A DNA stretch of 16,876 bases from an uncultured Oscillospiraceae bacterium (GCA_934597345.1 CAKTRJ010000041.1:1-16876); one strand, 5' to 3'; positions 1-7,869 are shown, numbered from the stretch's first letter. Notes: a model not told the origin generated them from the letters alone. Numbers and translations: made by a program.

Positions 1-1
1 C

Positions 2-85
2 GTGGGGGATATCGTGAAGGTGGTGGTGCTGGACGTGGACGAAAAGAAAAAACGCATCAGCCTCAGCATGAAGCAGGGCCGCTGA
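2..85 (+). CDS. C-terminal end of an S1 RNA-binding domain protein (partial)
   Basis: Only the last 27 codons are inside the window; the frame is open at the left edge and stops at TGA (83-85). The visible peptide begins VGDIVKVVVLDVDEKKKRIS and ends in SLSMKQGR. This is the last two strands of an OB-fold S1 domain, where a V-x-V-x-x-(V/L)-D-x-x-(K/R)-x-(R/K)-I-S-L-S pattern is typical. S1 domains bind single-stranded RNA. A protein ending right after such a domain could be Tex (transcription accessory protein), a general-stress S1 protein or a polynucleotide phosphorylase; I cannot tell which from this fragment. It is the only plus-strand gene and converges with the large minus-strand operon, leaving 5 nt between stop codons. 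Confidence 0.75.
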   Translation: MGDIVKVVVLDVDEKKKRISLSMKQGR

Positions 86-90
86 TCGCG

Positions 91-1362
91 TTAAAATTTC
101 TCCCGGTCGATCCACAGTCCCAGCGCAGGATTGGGGATATAGTAGACCGTCTCGCCGTCTACGGTGTTATAGCCGTATTGCAGCTTGTGGGGATCGTATC
201 TGGCGGCCGTTTCGTCGTAGTCCGCGCTCCGGAAGCCCACAGAGTCGATCTCCTCGCGGGAGATGCTCTTTACGGCGTAGGTGATGGTGAACCGGCCGTC
301 CGAGGAGCCGTGGATCAGATGGGCGGCCGCGCCCATGTTGTCCCGCAGATCCTGATTCTCCGGCTTTTTGAATTCCTCCAGCATATGGAGACGGCCGCGG
401 TAGCCGTATTTGCGGATCAGGGCGTCCACCTGCGCATCCTCGCCGAACTTTGTGATGCCGGGCGCCAGCACGATCAGCTCGCCGCCATCGGCCATGGCCA
501 TACGGGTGCGGTAGATGGCCTTGTTGCCCAGCCATGTGCTCTTGAACTCGCTGGGATCCAGATAGACCACGCACTTTTTCAGCCCGTGCTCCACAAAGTC
601 GATGTTTTTCTCCTGAGCCAGCCGGACGGCTTCGGTCAGGCACTCCCGGCCCTCACCGATGAACAGGCCGTGGGTGCGGATGCTGCCGCCGGGCGCGGTG
701 GTAACGGTCAGGGCAAAGAGAATGGGGCGATCCTTCAGAAAGTGCTCCATGCCGTAGTCGAACAGCTTCCGTACCGGGGTGTGATCCTTGCCCATCATGC
801 GCTCCATGCCGTACACAGCGCCCACCATGTGGCTTTTGTTGATCATATCGCTGCCGCCCACGCCCACAAACAGATTTTTGGCATGGTTGGACATGCCGAT
901 GACCTCGTGAGGCACCACCTGACCGGGGGAGATGATCAGATCGTAACGCTCGTCCATCACGCGTCGATTGATCTCCACGCTGACGGGATCGTGCCACAGC
1001 CCTTCAGTGATCTCCTCCAGATTAGCGGCGGGGATCTCGCCCAGCCAGACTACGTCGGTGCGCCAGTTGTGGGGAATGAGTTTTTCATAGGGGATGTCGC
1101 CGAACATGACGGCGGCCTGCTCCCGCGTGACCGGCTCGTGAGTCCCCAGCGCGGGGAGGATATCCACCTGAGCGCCCATGTCCTGCAGAATGTGATAGTA
1201 GGTGTTGGTGATAAAACCGGCGTTGGAGTGGAACCGGGTAAAGTCGGGCGGCAGGATCAGCACACGCCGGGGGTGCCGACCGGTCAGACTGGCCAGCAGC
1301 GCGTTGGCGATCTCCTCCCGCGTCAGGCCGGTCTCTGTTTCCGCGATCTTGAATACGTTCAT
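91..1362 (-). CDS. LarA-superfamily (DUF2088) nickel-pincer racemase/epimerase, divergent type
   Basis: Predicted 423-aa cytoplasmic hydroxy-acid racemase or 2-epimerase of the lactate racemase (LarA) superfamily, which uses a nickel-pincer nucleotide (NPN) cofactor. Numbered from ATG at 1362, I see His75 in GTHEP, His152 in VVPHEVIG, Lys162 in NHAKNLFVG and His178 in NKSHMVG. The 10- and 16-residue spacings between the last three equal those of Lactobacillus LarA (His174, Lys184 that carries the cofactor, His200 that binds Ni); His75 corresponds to the other catalytic His (108). The N-terminal motif is DFTRFHSN rather than DDITRPTP, so it belongs to a different branch from the second homologue in this operon. 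ATG 1362 lies one base after the upstream SDR stop (TGATATG), implying translational coupling; an in-frame GTG at 1371 would add three residues. It is the last gene of the operon. Sugar-acid 2-epimerisation (for example gluconate/mannonate) is plausible from context; the substrate is not visible. Confidence 0.9.
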   Translation of the reverse strand: MNVFKIAETETGLTREEIANALLASLTGRHPRRVLILPPDFTRFHSNAGFITNTYYHILQDMGAQVDILPALGTHEPVTREQAAVMFGDIPYEKLIPHNWRTDVVWLGEIPAANLEEITEGLWHDPVSVEINRRVMDERYDLIISPGQVVPHEVIGMSNHAKNLFVGVGGSDMINKSHMVGAVYGMERMMGKDHTPVRKLFDYGMEHFLKDRPILFALTVTTAPGGSIRTHGLFIGEGRECLTEAVRLAQEKNIDFVEHGLKKCVVYLDPSEFKSTWLGNKAIYRTRMAMADGGELIVLAPGITKFGEDAQVDALIRKYGYRGRLHMLEEFKKPENQDLRDNMGAAAHLIHGSSDGRFTITYAVKSISREEIDSVGFRSADYDETAARYDPHKLQYGYNTVDGETVYYIPNPALGLWIDREKF

Positions 1363-1363
1363 A

Positions 1364-2212
1364 TCACACACCGCTGTACGCGCTGAAGCCGCCGTCTATG
1401 GGCAGAACGACGCCGGTGATGAAGGAGGCGGCTTCGTTGTTCAGCAGGAACAGCACTGCGCCCACCAGCTCCTCCGGCTGGCCGAAGCGTCCCATGGGCG
1501 TGGCGGCAAGGATCTTGCCGGTGCGTGCCGTGGGGGTGCCGTCCGGGTTCCACAGCAGGGCCTTGTTCTGGTTGGTGGACAGGAAGCCCGGCGCGATGGC
1601 GTTGACCCGGATGCCCTGCTTGACAAAGTGTACCGCCAGCCATTGGGTGAAATTGGAGATGGCGGCCTTCGCGCCGGAATAGGCGGGGATTTTCGTCAGT
1701 GGGGTAAAGGCGTTCATGGAGGAGATGTTCAGGATATTGCAGCCCTCGCGGCCCAGCATATCCTGTGCGAATACCTGTGTGGGGATCAGCGTGCCCAGGA
1801 AGTTGAGGTTGAAAACGAACTCGACGCCCTTCTGCTCCAGATCGAAGAAGGAGCACAGCTCGGCATCCAGATCACCGGCTTCGTAGTACTCCTTGTCGGT
1901 GGTGGCGCGGGGATTGTTGCCGCCCGCGCCGTTGAGCAGGATGTCACAGGGGCCAAGCTCCGCCAGCACCTGCTGATGGCAGGCCTCCATGGATGCCTTG
2001 TCCAGCACATTGCAGGCGTAGGCCACGGCGGTGCCGCCGTCGGCGTTGATCTCCTCCGCCACCTTCCGGGCGGCGGCTTCGTTCAGATCCAGAACGGCGA
2101 CCCTGGCGCCGGCAGACGCCAGCGCCCTGGAAAACATGGCGCAAAGAATGCCGCCGGCTCCGGTCACAACGGCGACCTTGCCGCGCAGATCCGTGTTCAG
2201 GGGTAATTTCAT
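1364..2212 (-). CDS. SDR oxidoreductase of the D-mannonate oxidoreductase (UxuB/YjmF) type
   Basis: A 282-aa short-chain dehydrogenase/reductase. It has the nucleotide-binding TGAGGILC segment (residues 17-24), the GAGGNNPRATT segment (95-105), catalytic Ser164/165 in NISSM, the Tyr178-x3-Lys182 pair in PAYSGAKAA, and the C-terminal ITGVVLPIDGGFSAYSGV. The unusual G-I-L-C glycine loop and the NNPRATT stretch are what I associate with Bacillus YjmF/UxuB-type SDRs, which interconvert D-mannonate and D-fructuronate with NAD(P)H; this substrate assignment is from memory of the family. Asp42 after the second beta-strand (VAVLDLN) favours NAD(H) over NADP(H). Start ATG 2212 has AAAAGGAGG about 8 nt upstream; the preceding gene ends 15 nt before. 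Its stop is coupled to the next LarA gene. Other sugar-acid or polyol dehydrogenase activities (gluconate 5-dehydrogenase) cannot be excluded. Confidence 0.85.
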   Translation of the reverse strand: MKLPLNTDLRGKVAVVTGAGGILCAMFSRALASAGARVAVLDLNEAAARKVAEEINADGGTAVAYACNVLDKASMEACHQQVLAELGPCDILLNGAGGNNPRATTDKEYYEAGDLDAELCSFFDLEQKGVEFVFNLNFLGTLIPTQVFAQDMLGREGCNILNISSMNAFTPLTKIPAYSGAKAAISNFTQWLAVHFVKQGIRVNAIAPGFLSTNQNKALLWNPDGTPTARTGKILAATPMGRFGQPEELVGAVLFLLNNEAASFITGVVLPIDGGFSAYSGV

Positions 2213-2227
2213 AGAAAAGCCTCCTTT

Positions 2228-3679
2228 TCAGGTGTTATAGGTACTGGCCGAGGTGCTGCCGCCATGGCCCGTCCAATTGGTGTGGAATACCTGTCCGCGG
2301 GGACTGTCCAGCCGCTCATAGGTGTGTGCGCCGAAATAGTCCCGCTGGGCCTGCAGCAGGTTGGCAGGCAGCCGCTGGGTGGTATAGCCGTCAAAATAGC
2401 TGAGGGCGGCGGACATGGCGGGAACCGGCACGCCGCACCCGGCGGCGGCGGAGACGACGGTGCGCCACGCAGGCAGCAGCCGCTGGATCGTGTCCTTGAA
2501 ATAGGGGTCCAGCAGCAGATTGGACAGGGTGGGATCGGCGGTATAGGCGTCCTTGATCTTGCCCAGGAAGGCGCTGCGGATGATGCAGCCGCCGCGCCAC
2601 ATCAGGGCGATGCCGCCGTAGTTGAGGTTCCAGCTGTAGGTTTTGGCGGCTGTGCGCATCAGGGTATAGCCCTGCGCGTAGGAGATGATCTTGGAGGCGT
2701 ACAGGGCCTGACGGATGGCCTCCACAAATTCGGCCTTATCGCCGGTGAAGGGCGGGATCGTGCGGGCAAAGGCACTGGCCGCCACAGTGCGCTCCTCCTT
2801 CATGGCGGACAGGCAGCGGGAGAACACCGCCTCGCCGATCAACGTCAGGGGAACGCCCTCGTCCAGCGCGGCCACTGCCGTCCATTTACCGGTGCCCTTC
2901 TGTCCGGCGGTATCCAGAATGTGCTCCACCAGCGGGCTGCCGTCGGTATCCCGATAGGCCAGGATATCGCGGGTGATCTCGATGAGGTAGCTGTCCAGCT
3001 CCGTCTCGTTCCACGCGGCAAAGACCCGGTGCATCTCATCGTCGGACATCCGCAGATAGTCCCGCATCAGCTGATAAGCCTCGCAGATCAGCTGCATGTC
3101 GCCATATTCGATGCCGTTGTGCACCATTTTGACAAAGTGACCGGCGCCGTTTTCGCCTACCCAATCGCAGCAGGGGGAGCCGTCCTCCACCTTGGCGCAG
3201 ATGGCCTGGAAGATGGGCTTGACGAAGGGCCATGCCGCAGGACTGCCGCCGGGCATCATGCTGGGGCCCTTCAGCGCGCCCTCCTCGCCGCCGGAGACGC
3301 CGGTGCCCACATACAGCTTGCCCCGGCTCTCCACATAGGCGGTGCGGCGGATGGTATCGGGGAAGTGACTGTTGCCGCCGTCGATGATGATGTCGCCATC
3401 CTCCAGCAGCGGCAGCAGCCGCTCGATCATATCGTCCACGGCCTGCCCGGCCTTGACCATCAGAAATACCTTGCGGGGCCGCGCCAGATGACTGACCAGC
3501 TCCTCGGGAGAGTGGCAGCCGATGATGGACTTCCCGGCGGCCCGACCGCTGAGAAAGCGATCCACCTTTTCCGGTGTGCGGTTATAAACGGCCACGGTAA
3601 AGCCTTTGGACGCCATGTTCATCACGAGGTTTTCGCCCATGACGGCCAGACCGATCAGGCCGATATCTGCCTGTTTCAT
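2228..3679 (-). CDS. gnd: 6-phosphogluconate dehydrogenase, decarboxylating (long form)
   Basis: Full-length 483-aa enzyme that oxidatively decarboxylates 6-phosphogluconate to ribulose 5-phosphate and CO2, in the cytoplasm, usually as a dimer. Visible features are the Rossmann loop GLAVMGENLVMNMASKGF (10-27), NRT at 33-35 (the Arg is typical of NADP binding), GGNSHFPDT (101-109), GVSGGEEGALKGPSMMPGG (127-145), and the catalytic stretch HFVKMVHNGIEYGD with Lys184, Asn188 and Glu191, one residue offset from the sheep enzyme's Lys183/Asn187/Glu190. The C-terminal tail YERLDSPRGQVFHTNWTGHG and following Ser/Thr-rich end is the substrate-closing tail of the long (GndA) form. AAAGGAG lies 8 nt before ATG 3679. 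It sits between a PfkB kinase (17-nt gap) and an SDR (15-nt gap), which suggests a dedicated catabolic copy consuming 6-phosphogluconate made by the operon rather than only the pentose phosphate pathway enzyme. Confidence 0.97.
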   Translation of the reverse strand: MKQADIGLIGLAVMGENLVMNMASKGFTVAVYNRTPEKVDRFLSGRAAGKSIIGCHSPEELVSHLARPRKVFLMVKAGQAVDDMIERLLPLLEDGDIIIDGGNSHFPDTIRRTAYVESRGKLYVGTGVSGGEEGALKGPSMMPGGSPAAWPFVKPIFQAICAKVEDGSPCCDWVGENGAGHFVKMVHNGIEYGDMQLICEAYQLMRDYLRMSDDEMHRVFAAWNETELDSYLIEITRDILAYRDTDGSPLVEHILDTAGQKGTGKWTAVAALDEGVPLTLIGEAVFSRCLSAMKEERTVAASAFARTIPPFTGDKAEFVEAIRQALYASKIISYAQGYTLMRTAAKTYSWNLNYGGIALMWRGGCIIRSAFLGKIKDAYTADPTLSNLLLDPYFKDTIQRLLPAWRTVVSAAAGCGVPVPAMSAALSYFDGYTTQRLPANLLQAQRDYFGAHTYERLDSPRGQVFHTNWTGHGGSTSASTYNT

Positions 3680-3696
3680 CTGCGTGTCTCCTTTCT

Positions 3697-4776
3697 TCAG
3701 CGCTGTACCCGGGCGTTGCCGGCGTACACGTCCCAGACCTGCTTTTCATCCGCAGGCTCCGCGTAATCGTTGAGGCTGGAGGCGGCCAGAACGCCGGAGG
3801 CCCAGCCGAATTGCAGGCACTTTTCCCCGCTCCAGCCGTTCAGCACGCCGTACAGCACGCCGCCGGTGAAGCCGTCGCCGCCGCCGATGCGGTCCAGCAC
3901 CTGAATGGGCCGCGGCTCCTCCACGAACCAGCTGTCGCCGTCCAGCAAGATGGCGCCCCAGAGATGCTCGTTGGCGGAAAGCACCTGCCGCAGCGTGGTG
4001 GCGAACATGCGGGCGTTGGGATACCGCTCCCGCACCTGCATGATCATGGCCTTGAAGCTGTCGATCTTGGCGGCAAGCTCCCTGCCGCCCGCCTCGGGGC
4101 CTTTGAAGCCCAGGCACAGCTGGAAATCCTCCTCATTGCCCACCAGAATGTCGGCGCAGGAGGCGATCTCATGGAACGCGGCGGACAGCTCCGCCTCGCG
4201 GCCCTTCCAGAAGGTGGCGCGGTAGTTGAGGTCGAAGGAGACCAGCGTGCCGTACTGCCTGGCCGCTTTGGCCAGCGCAAGGCAGCACCGGGTGGTCTCG
4301 GGACTCATGGCGGCGATCAGGCCGGAGATGTGCAGGATGCCCACGCCATCCTGGCCGAAGATGCACGCAACGTCAAAATCGTCTGCGCTGAGAGTGCGGC
4401 CCACCTCACCGGCCCGGTCGTTCCACACGCGGGGCGCCCGCATGCCGAAGCCGGAGTCAGCGATGTTGAACTGGTGGCGGTAGCCCCACGGGCCGCCCTG
4501 CTCCACCTCGACGCCCTCGCAGCGGATGTTGCGGGCGCGCAGCTGCCGCTTGATGAATTCGGTAATGGGGCTGCCCTTGACGAACTTCGTCAGCGCAAGG
4601 CACTCATGGCCCAGGCTGGAGGAAACGTTCAGCACGTTGGTCTCGGCGCTGGTGGCCTGCAGGCGGAACAGGTCGCTGTTGTGTACCGCCATCCGGTCGG
4701 GCGGCGTGATGCGCACGCCCATGGAGGTGACGCAGGCGACGGCGTATTTTTTTTCTTCACGGATACAAAGACTCAT
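3697..4776 (-). CDS. PfkB-family sugar-acid kinase (2-keto-3-deoxygluconate/gluconate kinase-like)
   Basis: A 359-aa ribokinase-fold (PfkB) kinase. The second PfkB signature is clear: DRIGGGDGFTGG at 295-306, where Asp301 is the catalytic base (usual form GAGD). Other family landmarks are the N-terminal TSMGVRITPPDR (17-28), ETNVLNVSSSLG (45-56) corresponding to the family's NvA..larLG motif, FDLNYR (181-186) and NEEDF (214-218). The TPPDR N-terminus, FDLNYR and DRIGGGD are most like 2-keto-3-deoxygluconate kinases (KdgK). The next gene is 6-phosphogluconate dehydrogenase and no KDPG aldolase or mannonate dehydratase is present, so phosphorylation of gluconate itself is an alternative. ATG 4776 is preceded by GGAGG with 8 nt spacing. 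A 70-nt gap with a hairpin separates it from the upstream LarA gene. Family certain; substrate uncertain. Confidence 0.85.
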   Translation of the reverse strand: MSLCIREEKKYAVACVTSMGVRITPPDRMAVHNSDLFRLQATSAETNVLNVSSSLGHECLALTKFVKGSPITEFIKRQLRARNIRCEGVEVEQGGPWGYRHQFNIADSGFGMRAPRVWNDRAGEVGRTLSADDFDVACIFGQDGVGILHISGLIAAMSPETTRCCLALAKAARQYGTLVSFDLNYRATFWKGREAELSAAFHEIASCADILVGNEEDFQLCLGFKGPEAGGRELAAKIDSFKAMIMQVRERYPNARMFATTLRQVLSANEHLWGAILLDGDSWFVEEPRPIQVLDRIGGGDGFTGGVLYGVLNGWSGEKCLQFGWASGVLAASSLNDYAEPADEKQVWDVYAGNARVQR

Positions 4777-4804
4777 AGCAGATACCTCCGTTACAGTTGG
4801 CTAT

Positions 4805-4823
4805 GCCTGCCGGAAGGGCAGGC
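4805..4823 (-). other. Intergenic GC hairpin between LarA and PfkB genes
   Basis: Perfect 7-bp inverted repeat GCCTGCC / GGCAGGC with a 5-nt loop, inside the 70-nt gap between the LarA homologue (stop 4847) and the kinase (start 4776). There is no U-tract after it on the minus strand, so it is more likely an mRNA processing or stability element than a terminator. It could also be a partial transcription attenuator that lowers expression of the distal genes. Confidence 0.5.
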
Positions 4824-4846
4824 GGAATATGGTGGCGAAAGGGCCG

Positions 4847-6124
4847 TTACACCGGCGGCGTCAGGCGGCACAGCATCTCTCCGCCGTGGGGGATGATCCC
4901 TATGGCGGCATCTTCCCCCATCAGGCGATGGGCCTTTTCCAGTGCCTGCTCCAGTGAGGGCATTTTCTCAAAGCCCAGCAGCCGCGCGTCCTCGGCGGAG
5001 ATGCCTTCACTGATGAGGAGCACGGTGCAGTAGTCCTTTGTCTGGACGCGGATGAAGGCCTCGCCCACGCCGAGGATATCCTCCTCCGATTTTTCGGCGA
5101 TGACCCGGTGCAGCACCTCAGGCGGCGCGTTGTAGTATTTGCGGATGGTCTGCTCATGGGCGGGCGCACAGCCGCAGATGCCAGATTCCGCCGACAGCAG
5201 CAGGATCATCACGCCGCCCCGACGGACTGCCCGGTGGGCGAAGATGAAGGGCTTCGCGCCCTGCCAGAAGTCCGCGTTGGCGGGGTTGGCCGAGACGATC
5301 AGAATATCGGCCGGCGCGGGGATCGGCGGACACAGAACCTTTTCCGCAAAGGCCACACCGGCCCGGTGGGCCTGAATGAAATCACCGGCAAAGACGCCGA
5401 GAATACGGCCCTGCTCGTCCAGCACCGTGTTGACGATCCAGGAGAGACCGACTCTGGCGGCCAGCTCCTCCATGGTGCGACGGAACAGGTTGTCTGTGCC
5501 GCCGCAGGTCAGCAGCAGATCCTGCTGCGTATTGGAAATGTTGTGGATGGCGGTGGTGGTCTCCTCGCCGCAGACGCCGGGCATGATGATCTTGGCGCCG
5601 CCGCCCCAACCGGCGGCGATGTGGGGGACGATATTGCCGATGCCGATGATGGTGTCGGCCTCCAGCACCTCGCGGTAGACCATGATGCTGGTGCCGTCGG
5701 GCATTTTTCCGGCCATGGCATAGCGCTCGGTGTCCAGATAGCTGGTGTTCACCACCGGGTACTTCCGGGCAAACTCGCCCAGATCCTGCCGGATCTCCTC
5801 GTCCGTCATGGGACGGTGGGTGCCCAGCGCGATGATCAGCGAGACGTCCAGGCCGGGGATGGCGTCCAGCCTTGCGGACAGGTGCCGCAGAATGGCCTGC
5901 CGCGGCGTGGGCCGGGTGATGTCATCCACGATCAGGGCTACCTTGCTGCCGGGCCGCACCAGCTCCTCCAGCGCGGGAGCGCCGATGGGCGCGTCCAGCG
6001 CGGCGCGGATCAGGTTATCCGGATCGGGAAGCGGCTCCGGATGACGGGCGGCGGCATGAAAGATCACATGCTCCGCCGTGCAGGACAGGGTCTTGTCCCC
6101 GTAGGGGATCTCATAAACGGGCAT
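4847..6124 (-). CDS. LarA-type nickel-pincer hydroxy-acid racemase/epimerase (classical branch)
   Basis: A 425-aa LarA-family (DUF2088) protein predicted to racemise or epimerise a 2-hydroxy acid using the NPN nickel cofactor. Key residues: Arg71 in DDITRPTP, His103 in GTHRPMT, His168 in NIVPHIAAG, Lys178 in WGGGAKIIMPG and His194 in TTAIHN. His168-Lys178-His194 keep the exact 10/16 spacing of the Lactobacillus LarA residues His174, Lys184 (covalent NPN attachment) and His200 (Ni ligand). Compared with the second homologue at the operon end it has the canonical DDITRPTP and GTHRP motifs, so the two are distinct paralogues and probably act on different substrates or positions. The start ATG 6124 is 6 nt after the upstream permease stop, with its AAGGGG Shine-Dalgarno overlapping that stop codon. 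No larB, larC or larE cofactor genes are in the window. The substrate is unknown; a sugar acid is likely from context. Confidence 0.92.
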   Translation of the reverse strand: MPVYEIPYGDKTLSCTAEHVIFHAAARHPEPLPDPDNLIRAALDAPIGAPALEELVRPGSKVALIVDDITRPTPRQAILRHLSARLDAIPGLDVSLIIALGTHRPMTDEEIRQDLGEFARKYPVVNTSYLDTERYAMAGKMPDGTSIMVYREVLEADTIIGIGNIVPHIAAGWGGGAKIIMPGVCGEETTTAIHNISNTQQDLLLTCGGTDNLFRRTMEELAARVGLSWIVNTVLDEQGRILGVFAGDFIQAHRAGVAFAEKVLCPPIPAPADILIVSANPANADFWQGAKPFIFAHRAVRRGGVMILLLSAESGICGCAPAHEQTIRKYYNAPPEVLHRVIAEKSEEDILGVGEAFIRVQTKDYCTVLLISEGISAEDARLLGFEKMPSLEQALEKAHRLMGEDAAIGIIPHGGEMLCRLTPPV

Positions 6125-6130
6125 AGGCGT

Positions 6131-6991
6131 TTACCCCTTTACGGCGCCGGCGGTCAGACCGGCGATGATATACTTCTGGGCCAGCAGCGCGATCACCAGA
6201 ATGGGAAGGGTGATCACGACGGCGGCGGCCATCATGGCGCCCCAGTCCACCGAGGCGTAGGAAACGAAGCTCAGCAGCGCCAGCGGCACGGTTTTTGCCT
6301 TGCCTCCGGCCAGGATCAGGCTGAACAGGAAGTTGTTCCAGGAGAAGATGATGGACAGCAGCGAGGTGGTGATCAGGCCGGGGCCGGTCAGCGGCAGGAT
6401 GACCTTCAGAAAAGCGGTGACGGTACGGCAGCCGTCCACCTTGGCTGCCTCGTCGATCTCCACGGAGATGCCCTCGAAATAGGGGATCATGACCCAGACG
6501 ATGAAGGGAACGTTGATCAGCAGATGGCTGAGGATTAGGCCGATATGGGTATCGGTGATGCCGAGACGGCTGAAGATGATATACCAGGGCAGCATGAAGG
6601 CGATGCCGGGGAAGAAGCGCACCACCAGAATGGTGTTCTCCGTGCGCTTGCGGTTGCTGCGGGCGATGGCGTAGGCGGCGGGCAGGCCCAGAACAAGGCC
6701 CAGCGCCGTGGATACCACCGCCACGATGAAGCTGTTGAGGATGGGCTTGACGAAGTCATACCGCTCGAACACCGTGCGGAAATTGCCGAAATAGGGCTTG
6801 AAATGGAACAGCTGCGTGGGGTCGGTGATCTGGGAATTGGTCTTGAAGGCGGCCAGTACCATCCAGATAAAGGGGAACAGGGTGAAGAGCAGCACGATTA
6901 CCAGAAAGACCCAGAAGCAGACCTTGCCGATGATGGTGCGGGTCCTGCGGCGGCGGTGCGAGCGCAGCAGCTCGGTTGAGATCTCGTTCAT
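6131..6991 (-). CDS. CUT1 sugar ABC transporter permease (MalG-like)
   Basis: A 286-aa inner-membrane permease, second of the pair. A basic N-terminus (SHRRRRTRT, 11-19) is followed by about six hydrophobic segments, the first at about 24-47 (VCFWVFLVIVLLFTLFPFIW). The EAA cytoplasmic loop that contacts the ATPase reads EAAKVDGCRTVTAFLKVILP (181-200) with the conserved Gly187. The first-TM FPFIWM and second-segment NSFIVAVVSTALGLVLGLPA pattern fits MalG/UgpE-type CUT1 permeases. I place the start at ATG 6991 because AAAAGGAGG overlaps the upstream permease's stop codon at the right spacing; a longer reading from 7045 would begin inside that gene with no Shine-Dalgarno. It presumably forms a heterodimer with the adjacent permease. 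Confidence 0.93.
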   Translation of the reverse strand: MNEISTELLRSHRRRRTRTIIGKVCFWVFLVIVLLFTLFPFIWMVLAAFKTNSQITDPTQLFHFKPYFGNFRTVFERYDFVKPILNSFIVAVVSTALGLVLGLPAAYAIARSNRKRTENTILVVRFFPGIAFMLPWYIIFSRLGITDTHIGLILSHLLINVPFIVWVMIPYFEGISVEIDEAAKVDGCRTVTAFLKVILPLTGPGLITTSLLSIIFSWNNFLFSLILAGGKAKTVPLALLSFVSYASVDWGAMMAAAVVITLPILVIALLAQKYIIAGLTAGAVKG

Positions 6992-6996
6992 GCTGT

Positions 6997-7869
6997 TTAC
7001 CTCCTTTTCGCGTTGCGCCGCAGGATCATGACCAGCGCGCAGCAAAGACCGATCTCCGCCAGGAAGCAGATGATCAGCGCCGCGCCGCGGCCCATCTTGA
7101 AGTAGCTGAAAATGGATTTGTAGGCCAGAAGGTTCACGGTTTCCGAGGCCTTCAGCGGGCCGCCCTGCGTGGTGGCGTAAATAATGTCAAAGGTCTTGAG
7201 CGCGTCGATGATACGCATCAGCGCGGTGACGATCAGCGTGGGCGCCAGCAGCGGCAGCGTGACCCGGCGGAAGATCTGGAACCGGTTGGCGCCGTCCACC
7301 TTGGCGGCCTCAAAGACATCCTGCGGCATACCGGCCAGACCGGCCAGCACGATCAGCATGACCATGGGCGTCCACTCCCACACCTCGATGATGATCATGG
7401 ATTTCATGACCATGTTGGTGTCGATCAGCCACATGACAGGCTCAATCCCTAAAAATTTCAACAGATAATTGGCAACGCCCAGTGTGGGCTCATAGATCAG
7501 CTGCCAGACCATACCGACGGCGATAGGGGTCGCCACCATCGGCAGCAGAAACAGCGTTTTGATAAAGTTTTTTCCGGCGAAGGGCCGGTTCAGCACAATA
7601 GCAATGCCGGTGCCCAGCACCAGCTCGATGGCCACGGAGCCGAAGGCCAGATACAGGGTATGGCCGGTGTCGCTCCAGAACTGACTGTCCGTCAGGACGT
7701 CGATATAGTTCTTCAGGCCCAGCCATTTCGGAGCCAGAGCTCCCATATTCCAGTTGGTAAAAGACAGATAAACCGTGTAGATCAGTGGAAATGCAACCAT
7801 GAGTACAAGGAATACCATCAGTGGGGCAATCATCAGATCATATGAATGCTTTTCTGCCCATTTTTTCAT
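6997..7869 (-). CDS. CUT1 sugar ABC transporter permease (MalF/UgpA-like)
   Basis: A 290-aa inner-membrane permease with about six membrane segments, the first at about 12-37. The EAA loop is FEAAKVDGANRFQIFRRVTL (186-205) with Gly193, followed by PLLAPTLIV. The FTNWN motif after TM1 and GLKNYIDVL (51-59) are typical of UgpA/MalF-type partners in the CUT1 family. I chose ATG 7869: GGAGG is about 7 nt upstream of it, whereas for the ATG at 7875 the same GGAGG would lie only about 1 nt away. It follows the binding-protein gene after a hairpin-containing spacer and is tightly coupled to the next permease (5-nt gap). No ATP-binding subunit is encoded in the operon, so a shared MsmK/UgpC-type ATPase elsewhere must power it. 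Confidence 0.93.
   Translation of the reverse strand: MKKWAEKHSYDLMIAPLMVFLVLMVAFPLIYTVYLSFTNWNMGALAPKWLGLKNYIDVLTDSQFWSDTGHTLYLAFGSVAIELVLGTGIAIVLNRPFAGKNFIKTLFLLPMVATPIAVGMVWQLIYEPTLGVANYLLKFLGIEPVMWLIDTNMVMKSMIIIEVWEWTPMVMLIVLAGLAGMPQDVFEAAKVDGANRFQIFRRVTLPLLAPTLIVTALMRIIDALKTFDIIYATTQGGPLKASETVNLLAYKSIFSYFKMGRGAALIICFLAEIGLCCALVMILRRNAKRR

Noticed and set aside
2264..3766. 500-codon plus-strand open frame opposite 6-phosphogluconate dehydrogenase
   Set aside because: It lies antisense to an intact gnd, has no recognisable domain and no suitable ribosome binding site.
6992..7045. N-terminal extension of the second permease
   Set aside because: It would overlap the end of the preceding permease and lacks a ribosome binding site, whereas ATG 6991 has AAAAGGAGG at proper spacing.
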